Translations under genes and position numbers: made by a program | Assembly: GCA_964445765.1 (NCBI GenBank) | Contig: CAYULD010000004.1 | Span: 62,001-126,000, forward strand | Origin: JANPLD01 sp964445765 | GTDB taxonomy: Bacteria > Pseudomonadota > Alphaproteobacteria > Rickettsiales > UBA8987 | Length of the DNA: 64,000 bases | Direction of reading: 5' to 3' | Shown here: positions 32,201-39,359 of the stretch, piece after piece | How the letters are laid out: every line of letters starts with the position of its first letter | Position numbering within the stretch: the first letter of the stretch is position 1 | The notes under the pieces: generated by a model | Seen by the model: only the letters and a program-made list of their open reading frames with translations | What the model was told of the DNA's origin: nothing | Databases searched by the model: none

Positions 32201-34051
32201 TTATTTTAATATCTCTGGTGTTAAAGATGATAAGCCGTGCTCAGTTTTATTCCAGTGGTGTGGCTTTCTAACAAGTTCAATTATAGCAAAGTAAGAGGCT
32301 ATGCAATGTAATGCCCAATAAAATGGAAAATATAAACAAGATAATAAATCTCCCCACCATTTATTTTTTATAACAATAAATATGCTTAGAAAGAAATGAA
32401 AAGCTAAACCAAAATATAAATTAAATAAGCAGAAATTTAATAATAATTCTGGCAAGCCATCACTAAAACTTAATGAAATTAATGATGTTAAAATTGTAAA
32501 TGGAATTAATAGATAAACAAAAAAGGGTGCAGCAATAAAATAAAAAAGCCCTGCAATACCTTTATAGCCAATATTTTTTTGTAAGATTTTATAATTTTTA
32601 ATATTTACTAAAAATGTTTGCAGATGACCTTTTAGCCATCTTGTTCTTTGTTTTATCCAATTATTAATTGAAATTGGCGCTTCTTCATAAGTGGTGCTGT
32701 TTATAAGTTCAGTTCTCATTCCAGAAACTGCAATTCTAACGCCTAAATCAGCATCTTCAGTTACATTATAGGCATCCCAAGCATATAGAGCTTTTAAGGT
32801 GTTTTTTGGAAAGTGGTTGCTTGTTCCGCCTAAAGGAATTGGAAGCCCAAGTGTTCTAAGACCATATAATAAATATTCAAACCAAGTTGCATATTCTATA
32901 GAAAATAGAGATGATAACAAATTTTCATCTTTATTATAAAAATTAAGCCTTGCTTGAATTGAGGCTAGTTTAGAATCACCTTTTTCAAAATGCATTAAGG
33001 CCTTTTTAAGCTGATTTGCATCTGGTTGATCTTCCGCGTCATAGATAGTTACAAACTCACCTTTGCAATATTTTAGTGCATAGTTGCAGGCTTTTGGTTT
33101 GGTTTTAGGCAAGGAATGCGGAACTCTAATAATCTGAAAATTTGCCGTTGGCTTTAGAGATTTAATAATATCTATAGTTTCAGTATCATCAATTTCTACG
33201 ATGAGTTTTACATCAAGTTTTTCTTGGGGATAATCTAGCTTTTTTATACCTTTTATAAGCTGATTTATAGTGCCTTCCTTCTCCCTAAATAATGGCACTA
33301 AAATTGAATATAGGGGGAAAAAATCAGTATTTTTTTTGTATGAACGAAATTCATTTTCTTCATTTTCTGTGTAAATTTTCTCAAAATTATAACCCTTATA
33401 TAAAAAATAAAATTTTGAAAAAATTACACTTAAGAAAAATAAATTTACTGCAAAAATAAAACCATAAAAGAAAATTTTATATTGTAATAAAAATATAAAT
33501 AAACCAAGAGCTATTAAAGATATAACGCCACTTAGACCACTAAAAAAACTTTTCTTACTAGAAAAATTCGGCATATTTTTGCTAACCATTTCTGAGGCTT
33601 CAAGGCTATCTTTTTGTGAAAATCTTTTTTGTAATGTCCATAAAATATCATAAGGGGAGGTTATAAAAATATCGCAATCACCATATTTTTCTCTTAAATA
33701 TTCATCTTTTTTTTCATCAACATCTGATGTAGCAATCATCAACCTGCCATCTGCCTGATCAAACGGAATATATTGCCTTTCAATATATTCATTTTGAAAT
33801 TCTTCTTCTAAAAGCTCAAAATTTATAGAATATTTATCTAAATCTATAAAAGGGAGTTTTTTTAAGTCTGCTAACTCTTTATAAAACTTAAAAGCGGAAA
33901 GTTTGCCATCTGCTAATAGGATTTCCCCAAGTTTTGCCTTAGTTTTAAGTTGTCTTTCTAGGGCTTCAAGAATATCTTTTTCCTTAACTTGCCCTTTTTC
34001 AATAAGGTGTTCACCAATTTTTTTAGGTGTATTTGAATTTCTATTTTGCAT
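32201..34051 (-). CDS. NfrB-like membrane glycosyltransferase with GspE_N/MshEN domain
   Basis: 616 residues. Residues about 10-150 form a GspE N-terminal/MshEN-like domain (IGEHLIEKGQVKEKDILEAL, LGEILLADGKLS), which in relatives binds cyclic di-GMP or an assembly partner. Two membrane segments (about 172-220) precede a GT2 domain with SILVPLFREKE, DAEDQPD, TEDADLGVR and the processive QRTRWLKG motif. Four or so membrane segments follow. This architecture matches phage N4 adsorption protein NfrB, part of an exopolysaccharide synthesis and secretion system. The next gene (34110) encodes a likely outer membrane beta-barrel, and a receiver gene lies downstream. Confidence 0.85.
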   Translation of the reverse strand: MQNRNSNTPKKIGEHLIEKGQVKEKDILEALERQLKTKAKLGEILLADGKLSAFKFYKELADLKKLPFIDLDKYSINFELLEEEFQNEYIERQYIPFDQADGRLMIATSDVDEKKDEYLREKYGDCDIFITSPYDILWTLQKRFSQKDSLEASEMVSKNMPNFSSKKSFFSGLSGVISLIALGLFIFLLQYKIFFYGFIFAVNLFFLSVIFSKFYFLYKGYNFEKIYTENEENEFRSYKKNTDFFPLYSILVPLFREKEGTINQLIKGIKKLDYPQEKLDVKLIVEIDDTETIDIIKSLKPTANFQIIRVPHSLPKTKPKACNYALKYCKGEFVTIYDAEDQPDANQLKKALMHFEKGDSKLASIQARLNFYNKDENLLSSLFSIEYATWFEYLLYGLRTLGLPIPLGGTSNHFPKNTLKALYAWDAYNVTEDADLGVRIAVSGMRTELINSTTYEEAPISINNWIKQRTRWLKGHLQTFLVNIKNYKILQKNIGYKGIAGLFYFIAAPFFVYLLIPFTILTSLISLSFSDGLPELLLNFCLFNLYFGLAFHFFLSIFIVIKNKWWGDLLSCLYFPFYWALHCIASYFAIIELVRKPHHWNKTEHGLSSLTPEILK

Positions 34052-34109
34052 TATTTATGTAAAAAGTAAGAAATAATTTCTTAACAAAATATCAAAATAA
34101 ATAATTAAT

Positions 34110-34943
34110 TCAAAAACTTTTACGAATTGAAAATATTATCATATCACTTTTGCCAACATTTTTACCGGCAATATCTCTTAAAACGCCAAGTGATACAAAG
34201 CTTTCGCCAAATTTTCTTATAAGGTTAATTTCATTTCTAGTAACATCAAAGCCATATCTAGCGGTGTTGGTAAATTGTGCGTAATCACTAAGTGATTTAG
34301 TATAAGAAAAGCCTAATTCCACTTGAAAATTCTCGCCATAGTTAAAGCCTATTTTTGAGGTGCTAATTGATTGCACGCCAGCTCTTTCATCTTCAAAATC
34401 TAAGCCATCATAAGGCCGATTTCTAAGCATTGTATCAAGGTTTAGAAAGTAAAAACTTCCGCCAAGCCCATATGAAATTTTACCAGATGTAAAAAAATCT
34501 TTTTTACCAAATTCAGGGCTTTCTCTAGTTGAATAAAACCCCGGAAGCTCAAAGCCAAATTCACTAGAAATTATATGATTATTATATCTTAATAGGTTAA
34601 ATCTTGCAAAAAACTCAGTAAAAACCAAGCCATAATTGCTATCAGTAAAATCATCAAGAAAGTTTTTAGCTTGCACCATTTGTAAAGAAGGCGAAAGCCC
34701 AAGTGTTATATCATCAGTAAAACCATATTCTAAATAGGGTTTATATTCATATTTTAGAAAGTCAGATTGCCTTTGCTTATTGCCACTTTTATCATAAAAT
34801 TGGGTGATTTTATTATAGAAAAATGAATGGATTAATTGGGTTTTACCTTCCTGCATATTCCAAGCGGCAGAAAAAGAGGTTTTTGGAGCAAAAAATATTA
34901 GTAAAATAATTGCGAAATTTAGAATGTAAGATTTGTAAGCCAC
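34110..34943 (-). CDS. Putative outer membrane beta-barrel protein
   Basis: 277 residues with a signal peptide (hydrophobic about 8-25, cleavage after FSA near residue 26). The mature part is built of alternating amphipathic strands rich in Tyr, Phe, Gly and Asn, such as KYEYKPYLEYGFTDDITLGL, ISYGLGGSFYFLNLD and FQVELGFSYTKSL. It ends in a terminal Phe (MIIFSIRKSF), the classic barrel assembly signal. It lies 23 bp after atpF and upstream of the NfrB-like gene on the same strand. A role as outer membrane exit for the glycosyltransferase product is an inference from position only. Confidence 0.7.
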   Translation of the reverse strand: MAYKSYILNFAIILLIFFAPKTSFSAAWNMQEGKTQLIHSFFYNKITQFYDKSGNKQRQSDFLKYEYKPYLEYGFTDDITLGLSPSLQMVQAKNFLDDFTDSNYGLVFTEFFARFNLLRYNNHIISSEFGFELPGFYSTRESPEFGKKDFFTSGKISYGLGGSFYFLNLDTMLRNRPYDGLDFEDERAGVQSISTSKIGFNYGENFQVELGFSYTKSLSDYAQFTNTARYGFDVTRNEINLIRKFGESFVSLGVLRDIAGKNVGKSDMIIFSIRKSF

Positions 34944-34966
34944 CAGCTCTAAGGGCTGAATAAAAA

Positions 34967-35461
34967 TTAATGGAGGGTAACTTTTGCAAGTTTTAGGGAA
35001 GATTCTTCAGCAAGCCTTGCGGAATCTGCATCACCAACATTTTCTTCAATGATAGTTTGTGCAGTAAGAATAGTTAACGCAGAAACATTCTTTTTTATTT
35101 CTGAAAGGCTAGTTTCCTCAAGGCTTTTAATTTTTGAAACTGCCATATTTTTGCGATTTTCAATATCTTTTTCTAATTTAATTTTAGTGCGAGATAAAAT
35201 ATCTTCCGCTTGAGATTTTGCGAATGCTATAATTTGGCTGGCTTCATTTTCACTTTGAGCTAATTTTAATTGTGCTTCTGCTAGAATTTTTTCGGCTTCA
35301 CTTCTTAATCTATTAGCATCATCAAGGGCTTTTTTAATATCTGAAATTTTATTATCAACGCCACTAAAAAAGGCGTTCTTCATAGGCTTGAAAGCCATTG
35401 CGAAAAAGCTAATAGTTGCTATTGCTACCCAGAAAGTTGGGTCAGTAAAAATCTTAGACAT
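34967..35461 (-). CDS. atpF: ATP synthase F0 subunit b
   Basis: 164 residues. One N-terminal membrane segment (about 8-24, FWVAIATISFFAMAF) is followed by a long charged helix (ANRLRSEAEKILAEAQLKLA) forming the peripheral stalk. It is the second of two b-type subunits, as in alphaproteobacteria and chloroplasts, and lies 7 bp from atpF'. The F1 genes (atpHAGDC) are not adjacent, as is usual in alphaproteobacteria. Confidence 0.93.
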   Translation of the reverse strand: MSKIFTDPTFWVAIATISFFAMAFKPMKNAFFSGVDNKISDIKKALDDANRLRSEAEKILAEAQLKLAQSENEASQIIAFAKSQAEDILSRTKIKLEKDIENRKNMAVSKIKSLEETSLSEIKKNVSALTILTAQTIIEENVGDADSARLAEESSLKLAKVTLH

Positions 35462-35468
35462 AAAAACC

Positions 35469-35951
35469 TCAATTTTTAACAGAAAGTGCTTTTTCTATAA
35501 GTTGCTTTTCAATTTTTAAACCTGCAAATTTAACTAAAATATCTTCTACAAAAATTGCAGATTCTTTTTGAAGTTCTTCCAATGCAAGCTCTTTAGCTTT
35601 GATAATTTCTTTTTCCGAAATCTCTAAATTTTTGAGAAGATCTTGCTCAGCCTTACTTAACTCGTTGCTGTATAAATTATTAGCTTCACTTGTTGCTTTT
35701 GAAACCATTTCAAACGCTTCAAGCCTAGATTTACTAATTTTTTTATCAATAATTTCAAAAAAGTTTTTAGCCTCATCTTTAGCTTTAGAAGCAGTTAAAA
35801 TATCGCTATTGATAAGGTTTTCTCTGCCATCTACAATGCCAGAAATTTTTGGTGATACAATTTTTAATATAAAGAAATATATTAAACCAAAAAAAGCAAA
35901 AAGCCAAAATATCTGCGATGTAAAACTATCAATTTGCTCAAGCTGAGGCAT
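35469..35951 (-). CDS. atpG: ATP synthase F0 subunit b'
   Basis: 160 residues. It begins MPQLEQIDSFTSQIFWLFAF, the typical b' start, with one membrane segment (about 12-29) and then a long amphipathic helix. It pairs with AtpF to form the heterodimeric stator. Its position between atpE and atpF is standard for alphaproteobacteria. The symbol atpF' is also used; atpG here follows the b' naming convention, not the gamma subunit. Confidence 0.92.
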   Translation of the reverse strand: MPQLEQIDSFTSQIFWLFAFFGLIYFFILKIVSPKISGIVDGRENLINSDILTASKAKDEAKNFFEIIDKKISKSRLEAFEMVSKATSEANNLYSNELSKAEQDLLKNLEISEKEIIKAKELALEELQKESAIFVEDILVKFAGLKIEKQLIEKALSVKN

Positions 35952-35982
35952 AAAACTAAATAATATTTATTAAATTAAAATA

Positions 35983-36207
35983 TTATACAAATAAAATTAA
36001 CATTGAAGTAACGAAAGCAAGTAAGCCAAGAACTTCCGCAAAAGCTGCACCAACGAATGTTAATGCTTTCATTTTAGGCTCAGCAGATGGGTTGCGTGCA
36101 ACGCCATTTAAGAATGCTGAGAAAACCATACCAACACCAAGTGCTGCACCAATTAAACCAAGTGATGATAAGCCCGCACCAATATATTTTAATACTTCAA
36201 GTTCCAT
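35983..36207 (-). CDS. atpE: ATP synthase F0 subunit c
   Basis: 74 residues and two membrane helices joined by the polar loop NGVARNPSAEPKM. The proton-carrying carboxylate is Glu in AFAEVLGLLAF of helix 2. Helix 1 (LGLIGAALGVGMVF) lacks the Gln of sodium-type rings, so a proton ring is expected. AAAGAGGA lies at good distance before the ATG, an unusually strong Shine-Dalgarno for this window, fitting the high copy number of subunit c. Confidence 0.96.
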   Translation of the reverse strand: MELEVLKYIGAGLSSLGLIGAALGVGMVFSAFLNGVARNPSAEPKMKALTFVGAAFAEVLGLLAFVTSMLILFV

Positions 36208-36362
36208 TTTTATCCTCTTTTTATTAGGTTGTTAATTAAATAAAATAGATGAGTTTTTGTCATCTTTAATAATGAAAATATTTCACATTATTAAGGATAA
36301 CAACTTGCAACTAAGGTTAAAAGCCATTCTTGGCAATATGCACTAAAAAATTTAGTGCATAT
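36208..36362 (-). promoter_or_regulatory. atpB-atpE intergenic hairpins
   Basis: A perfect 11-bp stem TATGCACTAAA/TTTAGTGCATA with a 3-base loop (36337-36361) contains the atpB stop codon. A second imperfect stem (CCTTAATAATG with CATTATTAAAG, about 36265-36298) lies closer to atpE. Neither is followed by a T-run, so they are more likely mRNA processing or stability elements than terminators. Such structures could raise atpE expression relative to atpB. Confidence 0.55.
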
Positions 36363-37089
36363 TTACAGCATCATTCAAATAAATGCAAATAAGAATTGAA
36401 AAAATAAATGCTTGTATAAAGCCAACTAATAATTCTAAGCCAACCAAAGCGATTGCGAATGTAAATGGTACAACACCTAATATAAAAGTTATTGAAGCAA
36501 GGCTAACAATAAAACCAGCAAATATTTTCATTACGATATGTCCAGCTGTCATAGCTGCTGCAAGCCTTATGCCCAAACTTACAGGGCGAATTAAATATGA
36601 AATAAGCTCAATAGGCGTAATTAATGGTAACATATAAGCCGGCACCCCCGGTGGAATAAATAAATGAAAATAATGCAGGCCGTGTTTTGCAAAGCCGATG
36701 ATATTTACAATTATAAATGCTAAAAGTGCTAATGCGAATGTAACTATAATATGGCTTGTAACCGTGAAGGAGTAAGGCAACATTCCAACTAAATTACAAC
36801 CTAAAACTAATAAGAATATGCTAAATACGAATGGAAAATATTTTTTGCCAGCATCACCAACATTTTCTTTGAGCATATTTGCTATAAAATCATACATAAG
36901 CTCAATGGTTGCTTGAAAGCGATTTGGCACAAGAGATGTTTTTCTTAAGCCTAGTGTGAAGAAAGAAAATACAAAGGCAAATACCAATAATAACATTAAA
37001 GATGAGTTAGTGAAGCTAATATCATAACCTGCAACTTCAAGATTTATAAGGGGTTTAACCCTAAATTGTTCAAGTGGACTATGAGCCAT
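36352..37089 (-). CDS. atpB: ATP synthase F0 subunit a
   Basis: 245 residues with five to six membrane segments. The essential Arg facing the c-ring lies in SLGIRLAAAMTAGHIVMKIF, and the C-terminal helix carries ELLVGFIQAFIFSILICIYL with its conserved Glu and Gln. The N-terminus MAHSPLEQFRVKPLINLEVA is that of the alphaproteobacterial/mitochondrial form. It is 12 bp after atpI. Confidence 0.96.
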   Translation of the reverse strand: MAHSPLEQFRVKPLINLEVAGYDISFTNSSLMLLLVFAFVFSFFTLGLRKTSLVPNRFQATIELMYDFIANMLKENVGDAGKKYFPFVFSIFLLVLGCNLVGMLPYSFTVTSHIIVTFALALLAFIIVNIIGFAKHGLHYFHLFIPPGVPAYMLPLITPIELISYLIRPVSLGIRLAAAMTAGHIVMKIFAGFIVSLASITFILGVVPFTFAIALVGLELLVGFIQAFIFSILICIYLNDAVNMH

Positions 37090-37101
37090 AATTATAAAAT
37101 A

Positions 37102-37365
37102 TCAATTTTTTGAGACCTGCTTATAAATATTATAAAATGATCCTGCAAGACCTAAAATTATCAAAACTATCAAAAATAATGGTTTTGTATTAAAATAATC
37201 ATCTAAATGAAATCCAATAAATATTCCGAAGATAAGGCCTGCTATTAATTCCGCAAGAACCCTTTCAGCTTTTAAGGCTTCATTTTTTGTTTTAGTTTTT
37301 GATGTGGAAAAATTTTCTATTTCTTTATCAAGATTATCAATTTTTTCTTTAAGATTTTTTTCCAT
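37102..37365 (-). CDS. atpI: ATP synthase assembly protein AtpI
   Basis: 87 residues. A charged N-terminal half (about 1-35) is followed by two membrane segments (about 44-62 and 67-80). AELIAGLIFGIFIGFHLDDY and the Gly-rich ILGLAGSFYNIYK match the AtpI/Zn-transport-like family that helps assemble the c-ring. First gene of the atpI-B-E-F'-F unit. Confidence 0.88.
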   Translation of the reverse strand: MEKNLKEKIDNLDKEIENFSTSKTKTKNEALKAERVLAELIAGLIFGIFIGFHLDDYFNTKPLFLIVLIILGLAGSFYNIYKQVSKN

Positions 37366-37382
37366 CAGTTTTTTTATAAAAG

Positions 37383-38066
37383 TTATAATTCAAAAATTAA
37401 TGGCATATGATCGCTATAAGCTAGGTATTCATCAGGTTTTCCTATTCGGATAAAACTATTAATATTAATTAATTTATTAGTAACAAAAGCATAATCTATG
37501 TGATATGGTTTTTGTAAATTTCTATGTAAAAATAATGTAGGTTCTGTTTCTTTTCCAGCCTCTTCTCTCTTTATATGATGATATAAACTGCATATTCCTA
37601 TTTTATCAAATTCTCTTAAAACATCACTATGGTTCCAATATCTACTTTTTTTATCCCAGCACACATTTGAATTAAAATCTCCGCAAATAATAATATTTTT
37701 TGAAGAGATTAGCTCTTTATTAATTTGTAGGTATTTCCAAAATTGTCCTATATATTTATATTGAAAAGCCCTTTTCGTCCAAACGGCTAATAAATTAAAA
37801 TTTTCATTAAACTTAAAAGGTAGAAAAAGTTGCATTTTTCCGTCATCCCAACTAAGATCTAATAGATTAATTTTTTTTCTTGTAAAAACACCTAGCCCTT
37901 TATTTTTATTATCTCCTTTCCACAAATAACTGAAAAATTGATTTTTGTAATTAAAAGTATCAGGGTTTTCGCATTCTTGAATAATTATAATATCCGCATC
38001 ATATTTATCTAAAATTGAAACTTTATTTCTAAAACCTCCATTGCAATTCCATGTGATAAATTTCAT
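37383..38066 (-). CDS. Endonuclease/exonuclease/phosphatase-family hydrolase
   Basis: 227 residues of the EEP fold. It has FITWNCNGGFRNK, IIIIQECENP with metal-ligand Glu, IIICGDFNSNVCWD, PYHIDYAFV and the catalytic YSDHMPLIFEL at the C-terminus. It lacks the DNA-binding loops of exonuclease III and is shorter, so the substrate (nucleic acid, phospholipid or phosphoester) is not set by the sequence. It sits 17 bp downstream... of no coupled partner: atpI follows on the same strand but looks like a separate unit. Confidence 0.8.
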   Translation of the reverse strand: MKFITWNCNGGFRNKVSILDKYDADIIIIQECENPDTFNYKNQFFSYLWKGDNKNKGLGVFTRKKINLLDLSWDDGKMQLFLPFKFNENFNLLAVWTKRAFQYKYIGQFWKYLQINKELISSKNIIICGDFNSNVCWDKKSRYWNHSDVLREFDKIGICSLYHHIKREEAGKETEPTLFLHRNLQKPYHIDYAFVTNKLININSFIRIGKPDEYLAYSDHMPLIFEL

Positions 38067-38102
38067 AAACTAAATTTTGTTAGAAAAATATAGATTCTAA
38101 CT

Positions 38103-38879
38103 TTATTTTCTCTGTGTTTTTTTTACTTTGGATTTTTTAGATTTTGGTTTTTCTGCCAATTTTGCCTCAAGCATTTTTTTGAAATCTTCATAATTTCTAG
38201 AGCCTAAATATCTATTTCCATCAATAAAAATTGTGGGTGTTGATTCAATTTTTAGCCCATCTATTGCTTGTTTTTGCTTTTCTAAAAGTTTTTTTATGGC
38301 GGTTTCATCATTATAACATTTCTCAAATTGTTCAGATGTTAAGCCGCCAATTTTTGAAATTGTTTTTAGCCTATCAATAAGCCCAGCCTCATTTTTAGTA
38401 TAAGCCCATTGGCTTTGCCCCTTAAATAAGGCACCAACAAACGCTGCACGAGATTCACTAGGCACGCAATTTGTTAATAAAGTAGCTTTTACAGCGTGGC
38501 CATTAAGAGGAAAATTTCTGAATTTGTAATAAACTTTGCCATTATCAATAAAATCTTTTTTTAAGTTGTAATAAACTTTATCGTGAAATTCTTTGCAGTG
38601 AACACAAGAAAGTGAGGCATATTCAACAATTTTAATAGGTGCTGATTTTTTACCTACATTTACATCTTCTGGGAAATCTTCAGTAAGAAGGCTTTTTTTG
38701 AAGTTTTCTGATTTTTCAAACTCTTCAATTTTTTTAAGATAATTTTCATAAGCCTTAACTTGCTCAGCAAGTTTTTGTTTGTAATCTGAAGTTGCCTCTT
38801 CAGCTTTTTTTGTTTCTTCTGCAAATACTTCAACACTAAATATTAATAAAAATAATGCTAACAGGGTTTTAATTTTCAT
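38103..38879 (-). CDS. DsbA-family thiol oxidoreductase, secreted
   Basis: 258 residues. A signal peptide (about 1-20, cleavage near VFA) precedes a charged helix (about 25-65). The thioredoxin-like domain has the active site YASLSCVHCKEFH with Cys92 and Cys95, and the cis-Pro loop STPTIFIDG. A lysine-rich tail ends the protein. It should form or shuffle disulfides in envelope proteins. Its place just after a DUF721 gene is the usual alphaproteobacterial arrangement. Confidence 0.87.
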   Translation of the reverse strand: MKIKTLLALFLLIFSVEVFAEETKKAEEATSDYKQKLAEQVKAYENYLKKIEEFEKSENFKKSLLTEDFPEDVNVGKKSAPIKIVEYASLSCVHCKEFHDKVYYNLKKDFIDNGKVYYKFRNFPLNGHAVKATLLTNCVPSESRAAFVGALFKGQSQWAYTKNEAGLIDRLKTISKIGGLTSEQFEKCYNDETAIKKLLEKQKQAIDGLKIESTPTIFIDGNRYLGSRNYEDFKKMLEAKLAEKPKSKKSKVKKTQRK

Positions 38880-38924
38880 ATTTATTGATTTTTATTTTTT
38901 TAAGAAAATTAGCAAAAAATATAT

Positions 38925-39287
38925 TTAATTCAAATTCTTTCTAAAAATAATTTCGTTTATGGCTTGATAGCCAAAATATTTGGTGATTCTCTCAATTATT
39001 TTATCTTTCATATGGGTTGCTTCTAGCATAAAACTTGGTTTTACCAAAACATATAAAATATTTTTATTATTTTTATTTATAGAAACTTTACTTAAAGAAA
39101 TTTTTTCTGATAGCTCTTCACCAAAAATTTTTGCCCAAGATGTTATAAAAATTGCTTCTAATTTATTTTTACCTTTTAAGTGCGGTTTTATAAGCTCAGA
39201 AATTATGGAAGATAAATCATTTTCATAATTTTTCCTCTTATTTTCAAGCCAATCTTGCCTTTTGCTATTTGAAAATTCTTCACTCAT
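38925..39287 (-). CDS. DUF721 / DciA-like protein
   Basis: 120 residues from the ATG at 39287 (MSEEFSNSKRQDWLEN). An upstream in-frame ATG at 39314 lies inside the fusA terminator hairpin and was rejected. The DUF721 core (about 30-115) contains ITSWAKIFGEELSEKISLSK, LYVLVKPSFMLEATHMKDKI and YFGYQAINEIIFRK. DciA proteins recruit the replicative helicase DnaB in bacteria lacking DnaC. In alphaproteobacteria this gene commonly precedes a dsbA-like gene, as here. Confidence 0.75.
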   Translation of the reverse strand: MSEEFSNSKRQDWLENKRKNYENDLSSIISELIKPHLKGKNKLEAIFITSWAKIFGEELSEKISLSKVSINKNNKNILYVLVKPSFMLEATHMKDKIIERITKYFGYQAINEIIFRKNLN

Positions 39288-39293
39288 TGAATT

Positions 39294-39329
39294 ATAAAAA
39301 TAAAAAAGCCCCATAATATATATGGGGCT
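39294..39329 (-). terminator. Rho-independent terminator after fusA
   Basis: Read on the minus strand, AGCCCCAT/ATGGGGCT forms a perfect 8-bp stem (39322-39329 with 39307-39314) with a 7-base loop. It is followed by TTTTTTATTTTT. It lies 31 bases after the fusA stop and just upstream of the dciA-like start. Confidence 0.9.
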
Positions 39330-39359
39330 AATAATTACAAAAAAACTAGATAAAGTAAA

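Noticed and set aside
39288..39314. N-terminal extension of the dciA-like protein
   Set aside because: The first ATG lies within the fusA terminator stem; the ATG at 39287 gives a normal start.
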